Shown here: positions 10,960-24,200 of the stretch, in pieces
How the letters are laid out: every line of letters starts with the position of its first letter
How positions within the stretch are numbered: the first letter of the stretch is position 1
NCBI GenBank assembly: GCA_037976565.1
Contig: CP137685.1
Coordinates: 26,018,886 to 26,082,885 of the forward strand
Reading direction: 5' to 3'
Origin: Mesocentrotus franciscanus
Taxonomy: Eukaryota > Echinodermata > Echinoidea > Camarodonta > Strongylocentrotidae
Length of the DNA: 64,000 nucleotides
Notes under the pieces: generated by a model
Told to the model about the DNA's origin: nothing
Seen by the model: only the letters and a program-made list of their open reading frames with translations
Database searches by the model: none
Position numbers and translations under genes: made by a program

Positions 10960-11960
10960 ACAAGGGTGGCGGAGCGTCTTTAAAAGTTGGGGGCACCATA
11001 AAGGGCACTTTCTTGAAGAAAGAGGCACTTAAAAGATAACCTCAAAGCAAAATATACAATTTTCAAACATTAGTATACACATGTACCCTTATAATTATTG
11101 TGATTGATACATTTCAATATCAGGGATGATTTCACTGTTTATTATGATTTTGCGGCTGGGTGTGATGGTCTGAATTTCCATTTTCGAGTGAGCAATGAGA
11201 GCGAGCAAAAATTGTAAGATTTATGAGGACACAAATCCAATCCTGATGGGGTTTTAACCACAATCTCATCATGAATGCCTGAAAAATTTGTAAATACATG
11301 ATGTAGTTACATAATTTACAGCAACTGAAAATATGCGAGAACATGGCAATGAGTTTGAGGGTGAACACTTGGAAAAAAATGCTATTAGTCGCTTTAAATT
11401 AGGAGCACATGTTACGTAGAAAGGAAAAAGGGGCACTTATTACAAAGGAAAAGAGGCATGCATCTATCAGATTTTAATAAGGGCATTATTCTATCAGAGG
11501 TTAAAAGGGGTATTTATGAGACGTGGAAAGGGCTCTTAATAAAAGGAACAAAGGCACTTGTAAGAAAGGAAAAGGGATCACTTGTGAATAGTAAAAGGAG
11601 CACTAATCAGAGATTAAAAGGAGCACTTATTAAAAGGAAAACGGGCACATGTCAGATTTGAATAGGGGCATTTACACAGTTGAAAAGGGGCATTTGTAAG
11701 AAGGGGAAAAGTGTCACTTATCAGAAGGACAAAAGGCAATTATATGAACAAGGAAAAGGTCATATGTCAAACTAAAAGGGCTATTTATTTGAAGAGGAAG
11801 TAAAAGGGGACATTTTTCCTCTGTAAAAAGGGGAACTTTGGGGTACTTGAAAAAGTGTTGGGGGCGTGCCCCCGGAGGGATCGGAAACATATTTGTTTCT
11901 AAACAGGGGCACCGTATCTGAAGTAAAAGGGGGCACTCGAAAACATGGGGGCATTTTTTG
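10960..11960. repeat. Degenerate minisatellite AAAAGGGGCACTTAT
   Basis: From about 10960 to 11960 the sequence is dominated by variants of AAAAGGGGCACTTAT/TAAAAGG spaced ~25-35 bp, interrupted at 11050-11380 by unrelated AT-rich sequence. A CCCCCGGAGGGATCGGAAAC word at 11869 resembles a transposon end. No gene is seen. Confidence 0.6.
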
Positions 11961-12639
11961 TGTTTTTGTTTCTAATTTTTTGTTCTAAATCTTGCCTTTT
12001 AAGTACAGTCATCAAAGGTGTTTCAAATATCAACATTGCATCCTCTCTTTCTCTCTCACCCTCTCCCCTCTCTCTCTCTCTCTCTCTCCTTTCCCCCTCT
12101 TCCCCCTCCTGTCATATAACTTTTTGATATCTTTGTATAGAATAATCATTTTACAAAATATTATAAAGGAAACATTTCACAAATCAGCAGTCATTCTTTT
12201 CGCACATCACATGATTACGCCTCGTCAAATGCTCTGCAGTTTAGACATTCAAAATTTTAATATGTACAATAACAGTTGAGTTATGTATTATATCATATTC
12301 TCACTGTCATATAGGCAGAAAATATTTAATAAATACAAGATAATATAATATAATTTTTAAAAAAGTTTTCCCCACATCACCTGTTACATTTTTGTTTAAC
12401 TTCAAAGTTTCTAGGAATAGTAAGTAATGATATCTGCCTCAGCAGCGTGCATAGTTATTTTTAAATGGTTAAATTATGATGCAATAAATGCACTTGCATT
12501 TCACGGGTTTTAGGAACGTTATGAAATATATTTTTAGACAATATCATCATCATGTAAAGAAAAAAAACATCTAGTTCCTTTAGATGGGACACGAAAGTAA
12601 AACAAATCGGCCAGTACTGCAGTAGACACTTTTCGCCAA

Positions 12640-12795
12640 TCGCTAGCAGACTCATCTCGCCGATCGGCCAGTGGACACTTTTCGCCAATCGCAGACTCAT
12701 CTCGCCGATCTAGGAGACACATCTCGCCGGGGGAATGCGGCAAGATGCGTCTGTACAGACGTGATTTCGCTAAGACACATCTCGCCACGACACCG
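12640..12795. repeat. CATCTCGCCGATC repeat cluster
   Basis: Variants of GACTCATCTCGCCGATC and GACACATCTCGCC occur five times, with TTTTCGCCAATCGC between them. The family is shared, mostly in reverse orientation, with the first 110 bases of the window. Confidence 0.65.
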
Positions 12796-12819
12796 GCCTA
12801 CTAGATTTCTCATCTGCAC

Positions 12820-13500
12820 CGTGACTGCCGTGGCAAATTTTTTTACAGTTTAAAAATCTGGCCCGGCATCCACGGCAATCACGGCCTGTCACGTTTGCCC
12901 ATTCCGTCCCCCGCGTTGTCTCGCGTCCATCCCATTTTGTCCACGGTGGCCTGAAACGTGATTGCCGTGGCCGCAGGGAACATAATGTAATAGGCTGTAA
13001 CAAAACTTGGAGGCGGTCCGTAGTGGAACGGTTTACGGGCCCGGCGCGCTACAGCGCGCTCGGTCTCAGGATACAACGATTGCTATTGCTTGGGAGGCCT
13101 TCTTTTTATTCCGTTGGCACAAACGTGGTCCAAAGTTACCTGGCGTCCACGTTTTATCCGTAGAAAGCTTTGACAGAACGTGAAAAACGTGTCAGACCTT
13201 GATCAGAACGTGATAAACGTGAGGGATCCCATCAGAACGTGACGGGCCGGGAGGGAACGTACTATACTGACATCCGTGGTAGACCGCGGGCCGAACCGTA
13301 GTGCGCCTTGGAGCCTCCGGGACAGCATCCACTTTCCCTCCTACGGCGCGTCACCGATACCGTGATAGACTGTGAGAAAACTTGGCAAGACCTAACAAAA
13401 CTTGAATACAGAGAAAAATGGCCAAAATCCCACGGCGCACTACGTTTCAGGCAAACGGGGCTGCCATGGCCGCCGGGAACATAGTGTAAACGTAGCATAA
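12820..13500. repeat. GC-rich repetitive island
   Basis: This ~680-bp block is much richer in G+C and CpG than its surroundings. It contains internal repeats: GCCGTGGCCGCAGGGAACATAATGTAA (12965) resembles GCCATGGCCGCCGGGAACATAGTGTAA (13463), and GAACGTGA(T/A)AAACGTG recurs at 13176-13240. The open frame of 113 codons across it on the minus strand shows no domain. It is probably an element fragment rather than a promoter island. Confidence 0.45.
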
Positions 13501-13864
13501 ACCTAGCATAAGTCTCTGTTGCCCCACAATACACGCGCACACACACACGCACACACACAGCGAGGATGATTTTTCCTGAACTCAGGAAACTGTCGAAATA
13601 CATAGGTCAACACATAGTTCAACGTTATAGGAAGTAAAAAGAATCCAAGAACCACCACATCTAATAATCATTGTGATCACGCCAAAATGCCATTAAAATA
13701 ATTGAATGCAAAAATCTAAATAAACTCCAGTTCTCAGAATTTTCTATAATTGCTTAAAGATAAATAGCGAAATTACATCACAAATAATATACTCTATTGA
13801 CATTAGTCATACGCCGTAAACTTGTGTCTTTTTACGTTTCAATAATTAAAAATAATATCTTTTC

Positions 13865-14015
13865 TTAGTACAGTGCATATTTTTCAGACCTACATTTTAC
13901 TAGCATTGCATGTATACGAAACTACAACTACCTCGTATTTTACTAGTATTATAGTACAGTGCATAATCTGTTCTTTCAGGCTTACACTTTACTAGTGTTG
14001 CATATACGATTAATC
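13865..14015. repeat. Two imperfect ~85-bp tandem copies
   Basis: TAGTACAGTGCATA...TTTTACTAG(C/T)...TTGCAT(G)TATACGA occurs at 13867 and again at 13952. Nothing else is recognised here. Confidence 0.65.
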
Positions 14016-14925
14016 AATGAATACTCCTTCAAAGGGCAATCCAACCCTTTTTACCAAGTTCAGTTGTACAAAAGCAGAGAAATAAGATAAACAGAATGGC
14101 GACAATTTGAAATAAATCGGACCAATAATAAGAAAGTTATTTATTTGTTTATTTATTTCTAATCTTTTGTCAGGGTAGCCCATTCACCAATAAGTAGTGG
14201 TCTTCCATGGGGACCTGAATAATTATGAACATATTTACATCAAAAAGCGTAACGTTTATACAGAACAGTTAAAATAAAATTCCATAGTACATTTAGAAGG
14301 ATATAACACAGCAATAATAGACGTGGCACAAACGAATATTCGTTTGCAAAATAATCATATATCAGCAACCTAGTTCAACTGTAATGCCAATAGGAAACCA
14401 CTGATTAAGTCGCAATTATGTGAATAAAACATATTAATATTACAGAATATGCACGTAGTGTATATTCGGCTGAGCTATTCACAAATTACAACTTTGTTAA
14501 AACAATCTCTTAAATGAATTGACAGAGTAAGCCGTTTTCATCAAATTATCTAGCTTATTCCATTTAAATATAGAAGAAACAATTGGGCTACACTTATAAC
14601 AATCAGTGTGAAATCTGGGCACACGTAAACATCCACTGTCTATTTGCCTTGTATGATGCTCATGTAAATCATTAGGATTGATTAAGCCTACCTGAAGGTA
14701 AGAAGGTGCTAAGTTATGAATGTTTGAAATATGAGATCACAAGGTCTATGCGAATATCAAATTGGCAGTTTGGTAAATGGATTGTGACGTTGTCGCGGAT
14801 AACTCTCCCGTTGGTAGTGGAATCTTGGCCAGGGAGTGACGAACAATTCTGAAACTTGCACATGATAGTTGATCCAGCATGTATCAATGTTTGCACCATA
14901 CCCCTCTGCCTCGCTTGGGTTGCAT
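14016..14925. other. Likely 3' flank/3' UTR of the Tie-like gene
   Basis: The stop codon of the minus-strand receptor gene is at 14926-14928, so its 3' UTR should lie here. No kinase motif (glycine loop, HRDL, DFG) is visible in any minus-strand frame. TTTATT clusters near 14148-14158, which read AATAAA on the minus strand, are candidate polyadenylation signals. Confidence 0.4.
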
Positions 14926-15218
14926 CTATACATCTTCGTAAGTGTCTCCCGGATCTGATTTTGTGACATCTGGATAGGGTACATTGATGTTGGGTTTCTT
15001 AAGATCTTGATACGTATGGGGGTCGGTAAGATTTTGGTAGTTTGGTGTATCTGAATTAAGATCTTGGTAGGCATGGGTGTCTGTATTCAGTTTCTTCGAA
15101 GGTATGGGGGTCTTGCTTGGAGTCATCAATCTCAAGGTTCTCATACTTTGGAGATGTCTCACGTGCGGTGTTCGGTGGCGATGCGGCTGGTGCAGCCTGT
15201 AAGCGTCTCTGCTTGATC
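14926..15218 (-). CDS. Exon 15: cytoplasmic tail with tyrosine motifs
   Basis: The acceptor TTTCACTTCCAG leads into RIKQRRLQAAPAASPPN, a basic stop-transfer followed by a proline-rich linker. Tyrosine motifs follow at YENL (15145-15134), YQDL (15069-15058), YQNL (15039-15028), YQDL (15012-15001), YPDV (14976-14965) and YEDV (14940-14929), then TAG. The first YQDL and YQNL are separated by six residues, the ITAM spacing. YENL is in one frame and the other five are in the +1 frame; losing one base in GGGGG at 15106-15110 would join them. Without that change the frame ends at TAA 15056-15058. The repeated acidic (D/E)xxxYQ(D/N)L pattern argues the second frame is real coding sequence. Confidence 0.75.
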
Positions 15219-18200
15219 CTGGAAGTGAAATTAAATTCAAAGCAGCATTTATTTTTTTCTTCATTGTAACATCAATCATATTACACACACACGCACACAC
15301 ACTCACACACGCACGCACACATGCACACAAACGCACACGCGCACGGGCGCACACACACCAAGTTCAGATAAAAGTGAAGTAAAAGGGTCCCTGATGAGCA
15401 TAACAGCTACATTCGTGTGATAATACAAAACCTGCAAGCACTTCATAAACAATTCATTGTATATATATATATATATATATATTAGTGGCCTTTAGAATAG
15501 GCAAATTCTGCAGACACTTTATCCATTATCGTTTTGGCTCACTTTAGATTGTCAAGTATTCGACCTTTTTAATGTCTTGTCTTATTTACAATAAATTATT
15601 ATCTTTATTTGTAACAATGTTATAAGACAGTAGCATGGAATTTACTTGGTTTTTTCTACTGGTGTTGAGTTCATTTATCAGAGGTAGTTGTCCAGGGAAT
15701 TATTTTCTGGTGTTAATGGTTCGGATCTTTTTTTGTTTTAACAATTCAATTGCTTTCTTTCTTCGCCTCTCTGCACGATCGCTCGTTTGCCACATGTACA
15801 ATTCAGTTAGCACAAAACAACAGGCACACATTGATGAAAGGATTGCTTTGTGCAACACACTGGCTTGCAAAATTACCCATTTTCTGTTTTTCTTATCTCC
15901 ACTATAACCCTTTTAACACCGACATAGATCACTCTTGTAATGGAATCAGTTATATCAAAGGCTTTGATATATGTATTCCATGATAAATACAATGTGGCAC
16001 AGGGAGATTATTTGCGTGGCTTCTAAAGAGTCAATGTGCGACCATACAACGCATGTGTGTGCTCATCAAACCGTGATATGAATCGTGCAACAAACCATTA
16101 AAAAGTATAATGCAACAAAAATAGAGATGACAATAACAATCAGACTATCTGCATGCACGTAAATATATATACATGTACCACACTCCATGTAAAGCTATAT
16201 GATAACCAAAATAAAAGAATGAGATTTCATTTTCATTTCACTTTCACTCCCCTTTGGTTTGAATTTGAATATCATATTATCTATGCAACAATTGACCACG
16301 ACTTTCCTTATAAATCCAGCAAAGATTATATTTTTCGTGCAAAGAGTTGCTTCCTGACCTAAATTAGTGTACTGTACATAACCAAAACACCTATCATTGT
16401 AAAGGTACACTACTGAGGATGATATTAAATCTTTGATTTCATTTATTTCACAAATATATTGGGTAATTCTGTAGTAAAAACAAAAAATCATCTTTTTGCA
16501 ACTCATGCAAAAAAATGGAAAGAAGTTTGTCATTGTGTTTGGTGTTTGTCTACTTTGTGTCTGTATACAGTGTATTTCAACTATTTTAATGACCCTTAGA
16601 CAGCGGTCTTCCTGTCACTCACCTTCTAAAGATGACAAGGATGAGAATAATGACCAGGATGATGATAATGAGGGTAGCCATGACACCCCCTACTATTGGT
16701 CCTACTGATGCACTGGGAGGGCCACCTATAGTGTTGCAATAAATGAAAAATGACTCATGCAATGTATCAATCAAATACAGGAATCCGGTGGCTCCTGTAA
16801 TGAGGCCTATGGAGACTGGGGAATTCATTATTTATTTGTACTTGTTTATTTATTCATTTTGTGTGTGTGTGTATAAACATGTTATGCAGTTAGGAACATA
16901 AGCCACTTTTAGTACCAGCAGGTGTTTGCAATGTTAAAAGATGGTCACAGCAGCAGTACTTCATATGAGTAAAGATTGGATCGCTGCTGTTTAGGGGTTC
17001 AAAAGCAAGTATAGAAGAAACAATGGTGCTCTAAATGTATGTATTTAGAAATTACAACTTATAAGTGATAGACCCTTGCTATGGGTTGTTTGCTGTCCAT
17101 AAATCCATTTTCCACGATTTGTGGGATCTCAAGGACAATAAATTAATTGCAAGCGGCATTCTGTATCAAAACTATTATTTATCTAAGTTTGTTCATGGCT
17201 TGAAAGTCATACAGAAGTACATGTAGCGGTGTTGTTAAAGGGTGTTATACTCTTGTGGATAAAACGATTTAATATAAATTAAACGGTACAGGGTTCTTTC
17301 GACATTCCAGTTGGAGATGTGTGTAAAAAACTTCTCACTCTACAAACTGGGAAAGCCCCTGGGCCTGATGGACTGTCGCCCACGTTATTCAAGGAAACAG
17401 CTGTGGTGTCATCTCATATTCTGCAGCGGATCTTCACAATTTCTCTAACAACTGGTTCTGTACCTGTCTCTTGGAAGCGGGCTAACATTAACCCTGTGTT
17501 TAAATCTGGGAAGAAATCAGCCCCTACAACTACCGTCCTGTAGCACTGACAGCAATATCAAGCAAAATCATGGAGTCTTTGGTAGCCTCAGCGATGGAAG
17601 AGCACCTTGCCTCCAACTGTCCTATAACAAGTGTCCAACATAGCTTTACAAAGAGTAAATCATGCGTCACTCAGCTTCTACACCTGTCGAACGATTGGCT
17701 TTGCTCTCTGGAAGGGCCTCACTCATCACCAGTTGATGTATTATTCCTCGACTTTGCTCGTGCTTTCGACAAAATGCCCCATGATATTCTCCTGCAAAAG
17801 CTCTCCACCCAATACAACATCTGTGGAAACATGTGGCATTGGGCCAAGTCATTCCTGTCCGGTCGTTCCCAGAGGGTCACCTTCCGTGGCGCCTTTTCCG
17901 ATTGGGCTCCTGTGACTTCAGGCGTCCCTCAGGGAAGCGTAATTGGTCCACTCTTTTTTAACATGTTCATAATTGATCTTCCAGCCATTATTGCCTCCAA
18001 AGCGGCGTTATTTGCAGATGACACTATCATTTATCGGTGTATCCGGTGATCCGGTCTACAGGTGACTCGTCAGTGCTCCAGTCTCACCTCGATAAAGTTT
18101 TGTGTTGGTGCACACACAACCGCATGAAACTCAACGAATCAAAAACGAAAGTCATGAGAATTGTCGGGGCTAGAAAGAATGCAGGTAAACCAGTATACCA

Positions 18201-21200
18201 CATCCGGGAAACCCCACTTGACTCGGTATCTCATATGAAATATCTTGGTATAGCAATTAATGCAAAGATGACATGGAATCACCATGTTGATTACCTCATC
18301 TCCAAAGCTAACAAGCTACTTGGATTACTTTTTTCATTTTCTGATGGGCTAACATCGGACATGTCGGATGCCTGTTTTACCTTGTATCGATCTCTTGTCC
18401 TACCAGTGTTGGAATATGGGATACCCGCCTGGATCCCATACACTCGCACTTTGTGTGACCGTCTGGAAAGTGTCCAACGACGTGCCACTCGTATGATCTT
18501 GAAGCAACGGAAACAACAAATGTCCTATCCGGAACGCCTTCGGGTCTTGAACTGGCCCACATTGGAGTCTCGTCGTACTTACCTCCTCTTGAGCTTCGTC
18601 ACAAAGGCTCTGTTTCGTTTCATCTCATCTGACGATGTTGTTACCTCAATTCATGTAGTCACCCGACGACAAGATGATTTACGATTTCATCACTTGAAAG
18701 CCCGGACACAGAGACTCTCAAACACAGCCCTACATCTCTACCCAGTTTTGTGGGATAAGTTTCCGCCACATCCAAGGACTGATATACTTCTTGACTCTTG
18801 TTCTCTCTGGGAAAGAAAACTGAAATCCCACATCTTTTCCTTTGACTAATTCTGTTTATTTTGATTATTGTTTCTAGCTGGTGCTGAGGGATGGTAGGGG
18901 GAATTAGTTAATTAGTTAATTTAGTATTTATGTCTATGCACATATGTACATTTTTATATTTATGTTAATGTTTAATTAAATTTCACCTTTTAATATAATG
19001 CATTCTAACATTTCCAGTATTGCCCATAAAACTGTTTAATTTATTTGTTTTATCAAATTTTATCAAATTAATCCATTGTATATTACTTTAATTAAAAATA
19101 CTCACATATTATTCATACCAACCCACTATTAAGTGCATTTTATATACATGTTTATAAGCTCAGTATGATTTTTTTTTTACCTTCTCTGAATCCGGAATAG
19201 TATATAAAGTAAATACGGAATATTTTTCCCCCCCTTTTTTTTTTTTTCTTCTTCTTCTCAGTTTTGGTTCAATTTACTTTACTTTACAGCTGTGACCCAT
19301 TCTCCTTTTTCATTCATGTTGTACATTGTTACTTATAATTATGTTCCTGCATTTATTGTACTATAGATTGTGATCAATTTTGGTTGCTCCAGGGTGGGTT
19401 CGGGGAGGATGGCCTGCGGGCTATAGTCATTTAGTTGGCTCTTTCCATACCCAGGCTGCCCACCCTGATGCACCCATAACTGAGATACTATACATGTATG
19501 TATATTCGATCTTTATATTATGTTTGTCTGTTTTATTATACGAAATGCCAAATAAAATAATAATAATAATAATAATACCATAAATGCAACAGCGTTAAGA
19601 ATTACAGGATAGGCATACACACATTTTGTTCAAGTTTCATGAATAATTAACTGAACCTCAAGTCTTCAATTTGACTTAAAATGCTTGTTTTGTTGCTTAT
19701 TTGAGCATAAAATATACCCTATGGGAATAAAGTACCTGACGCAAATAGGTGTTTGCTTCTGTGTCAGGAAGTAAACAATAACAAATCTTAGTTTGGCAAA
19801 ATGTGCCATCCATGGCACAGAAGGGACTAAAGAATGACAAGTTATATTCACCTTGAGATAAACATATCATTCAAGTACTAGCGGTTAAGATAGAACTTTG
19901 TGATACACTTCCCGACACATTGCCTATGGGAAACATAATATGGGCCCTGCACAAAATATTATGGGAATGAGTAGAATCTATTAGTCAAAGTTTAAATTCT
20001 CATGGAAAAGGTTTTGTGTAATAACACAATATTGATCAGCCTTATAATGCTCTTACCTGATGGTATCGTCTTAGCATTCACAGGTTCTGACCAATTACTA
20101 GAACCAGCTCCATTTACAGTCTGTACCTATATTATTAAACATGGATAACATTACACAAATAATTCTATAAAGTTTATCTTTTTTCTTAAAATTGAACGAT
20201 GTTGTTTCTTGTCCTTTTAGCAGCCGAGTCAGGCAAATCTCATTTAAGTTATAAAAAAAGAACTTGCTCTTTCATGCTCTTTCCACAATCGTACTATAAG
20301 TTCTAAAAGTACATCTTTAGCTGTTCCTTTAGTGGCTAAGTGAGGTCAACTCTCAGACGGACAAAAATAAGCTGTCAAAATTTGTTTAATGCATCGCATC
20401 CCAAGTGGATTCTCAAAAAGGGATATTTGACAAAACATGCTATTCAGATCTCTTCAATTTATAAGGCAATATCCAATCTGAATGTAGTGAATATCGCCTT
20501 ATGTCCTTTGAATGCATCCATTGTTAAGTTCATTCGAATCTATTGCATCCTTGCATTGTGCGTGTAAATAGAGCTAGCCCCAGTCAATAATGAATTGTAT
20601 ACCTGCAGTTTTTATCCTTATATATGCATTATCTACCGGCTTTCACGGCTCTTCCTTTCCCTCTTATGCCATCTACTTCCCGACCCCACGCTATTTTCAC
20701 ATGTTCATCATATTCACTTCTCAAACATGACACATCCATGTCGATCCACTCCTTTTTACCACTTCCCAACAGTTTTTTTTTCAGGGCCAACCATTCCATG
20801 CCGTATATAAATACATAATAAATACATGACATGTATTACCTGAACTGAGTATTTGGTTTTTGCCGTTAAGTCTGTAACAGTATGCTCTCCTCCAAACGCA
20901 CCATTCAATACTTCCTTCATTTGATAGTCACCATCAACAATGTGATCAGTTTGCTGGAAGCGAATGATATAATTCTGGATGTTACCATTGATGTTAAATG
21001 GTAGAGGGGTAGACCAGGATACAGTGAAGGAGCTTGTAGTACTCCGCGGTATAGCCACATTGATAGGACTAGGTGCGACTGCATGTTAAAGGAAAGCAGA
21101 TAAGAAGAGTCTATATTAACAAACTATTATAAACTCTGTATGAGAGGATGAACATGTGCATGGATCGTTTTTTTGGGGGAAGGGGGTGGTTAATGGTAAG

Positions 21201-24200
21201 GATTAAAACGTATTATATGAGCAAAGGAGAACCTCACTCACCATATATAGATAAAAGTTAATTTATTTAACCAGTAATTTTTTTTTATGAGACCAGGGCC
21301 CCGTCCTATAAAGAGTTGATATTAATCGCAACTTATTTGTGATTGATATCAATGGCAACTATGTACATAAGAGATAGTAGACTGCAGACTTGCGAATGAT
21401 TTGGATCATCCGCTACTCTTTATAAGACGGGGCCCAGTTGTACTTTGTCCTGTATGATATTACTTGCAATCACAATGTAACTTAATGTCATACATGACTT
21501 TAGTAATATAATAAAGGGTATCAAATAGACAGCTAGCTATTACATGCAGCAGAGTGAAACAGTCCTTTACACACAAAAAAACACAAATTAATTATAAATT
21601 ATTAAATGATTAATCGTCTTCGACGGGTCTTATATTAAAGTAATTAACAGCGATTTGCACATCTTGTACTATATATTATATCGGAATAAGACTTTTTACC
21701 ATACAAGATCCAAGAAAACTAGCTGATGAAGTCTCACCTTCTTCAATTGTTTTGCTGATAGTCTCACTGCTCCTGTCACTCTCCTCGTCTTTATTTGATG
21801 CAGTTATTTGGATGGTATAGTTCAGATAGGTTTCCAACCCTCTTATCATATACGAGCTATTGTCACGAGAAACCACGATAGAGTTTGAAGAAGTTGAACC
21901 ACTGGGAGCGTAATAGATCGTATAATGCGTCACTCCACTCCTGCATTCTGCCGATTCTGAGGGGAGATGCTGAAACATGAAGGTGCAAATACATGTTACA
22001 TGCATCACAACCACATAAAAGAAGTTACTTTCACACTATAGTAAACAAAAATACAAGATGTTATCATATTTTGCCTACAGTTTATCGCATTAATTATGAT
22101 GCTGCAATCAACGTGATGGAGAATTCTGCTGAACAAGAATCTCTTGATCACAAAACTTCTTTATATTAGCTTCCTACTTTGAAATGAGTGAATAACGTTC
22201 ATGTTTGACGTATCTTGATGAAAGTTTTGTTAAAACAAAGTCTCATCAGGGTAGTACATATATTTACCAGCTCCATGACCTATAACGTTGGGGTTCTACC
22301 TCAATGTAAATTGTGACTATTAACAGTTATACATTTTATGTTCTGGACGAGTCTTTTTTTTATCCAACTACATTTCACTAAGTGAGCAAAAAGCTATTCT
22401 TAAAACAGTTCATACCTCCAATGTCACCTCTAGCTCTTTAGGGTTGATAGCTGAAACTTGTAGTCCAGTTGGAGAAGCACTGGGTTCTGAAGTTTAAAAT
22501 TATATAGAAGATAATAAATGGCTTGGACATGTAGTAGATGAACTCGTAACATGTACATGCACATCATGGTAAAATTATGCACTGCTCCTACAAGTAATCT
22601 TCATGTGGTTTTAAATTGAACGTCGACGAGTGAAACATGAAACTACCCATTACATGGGCAAAACACAATGAAGGGTATTATAAACATTTTTGGGGAAATG
22701 CATGTTTTATAGAAAAAAACTGTCTGTTTCAAATTTTAGAAAGATAGAACGATTAAAGAGGAGAATGTATGGAATGGAAAATACAAAAATTTCTATGAGA
22801 CAGATTTTACTCTCAGAACTAGATTAGTTAAAGAGCCTTCAATCATTGGCAAGTGCATACATGTCCCAAATGTATGTACAAATAATTTACTTATAATGTA
22901 ATACATGTACTTTCTTGTAGATAAATGTACATTGAAAAAAAAGCATCTTCAAACAAATTATTCTGCACTCTGAAATCATGACAAACCCTTAGCAGAATCA
23001 ATTATTTATCTTCTGAACATAACTCACTTCTACAGAGAGTTGTCGTGTTGTTCCTAGGAGACAAAGGTCCTGTTCCACCTATTCCTTCCCTCACTGCTGC
23101 TACACGAAACCTGTAATATGTGTCTGGTGTCAGGTTACTAACGATGGCTGATGTTGTGAGTTGGTCTACTCTCTGCTCCGTTACCCAGTCACCATCCTTC
23201 TTTACAAAGACATCATATCCTACCAGAGGAGGATCACCTACGTCATCTTCTTCAGACCATGCATTCCATCGAATAACTACTGTAGTTGACGTGGTGCTCA
23301 CTATCACTGGTGCTTTTTCTATAATTGGCAGAACTGACAAAAAGGGAGAGACAGAAATAATTAAGGAATTCTATCGCACGTAGGGCGATATAAATGATTT
23401 ACATTCATCAGTGACAGCACGCGTCAGCGGCGGCGTTTCTTTTGTGATGAGTTTTGGCGGCATCTTGAGAGGAAACAATAACATATCGGGCCCCTTTGTT
23501 GTCAGCCGCGCGGTATCTTTCATGTGCGCGTAGCTATAATCGGAATTTGCGCGAGGTATGTTTCGAACGTATGTATGGAATTCAATTGACCGGGATGGCT
23601 TGGGTTCCCACGGTGTTGGTGAGAGAATTCTCATTCACCTTGTGGATTTTGTAGAGGATGGATGTAGACATTAATTGGTGGCAAATTAATTTACCCTCCA
23701 CCACCCCCAATTAGATTTTCCACCTCCTTACGTTTTTCAAGTGTATTCGATAGTAGGTTTTACTAATATTAAGTGGTCAGGAAGTGTGTGATTAACATAA
23801 CGGTTTAATAATGATCGTTTTCCACCTCAGTCAAGTAAATCTTGATGTCGAAGCAATGCTTGGCAGGTTGGGGCTTTCCTGCGAGATTTTAATTTTCCCG
23901 CTTTGCGGTTTTAGCAGGTTTTCACCCAATCCTGGGGTAAGGGTGGGGGCCTCCTTCGTCTCCGCACTGACGCCGGGTCGCGGATATTTTTTTTACACGC
24001 TAGCCTGGCCATTTTCGCCGTAATACTCGTAAACGTGCGCTGGTGGGAAAGCCTACACATAGGCATGCACGTAGTTAGTGTGCGGGTGGACCAAAGAGCT
24101 ATATAGCTCTATGGGGTGGACTTGTTGCTCGATATAATAGCTGGTCGTTCGTTCGTTCGTGTCTCCTTAGATCAAGATTAATGTAAAGTTCCTAAATTAA

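Noticed and set aside
13262..13603. 113-codon minus-strand open frame in the GC-rich block
   Set aside because: Arginine/cysteine-rich composition follows base content; it crosses a (CA)n tract and shows no domain.
1..14925. Kinase domain exons of the receptor
   Set aside because: No glycine loop, VAVK, HRDLAARN or DFG motif was seen in minus-strand frames; small exons could be missed, but the in-frame stop of exon 15 makes them unnecessary.
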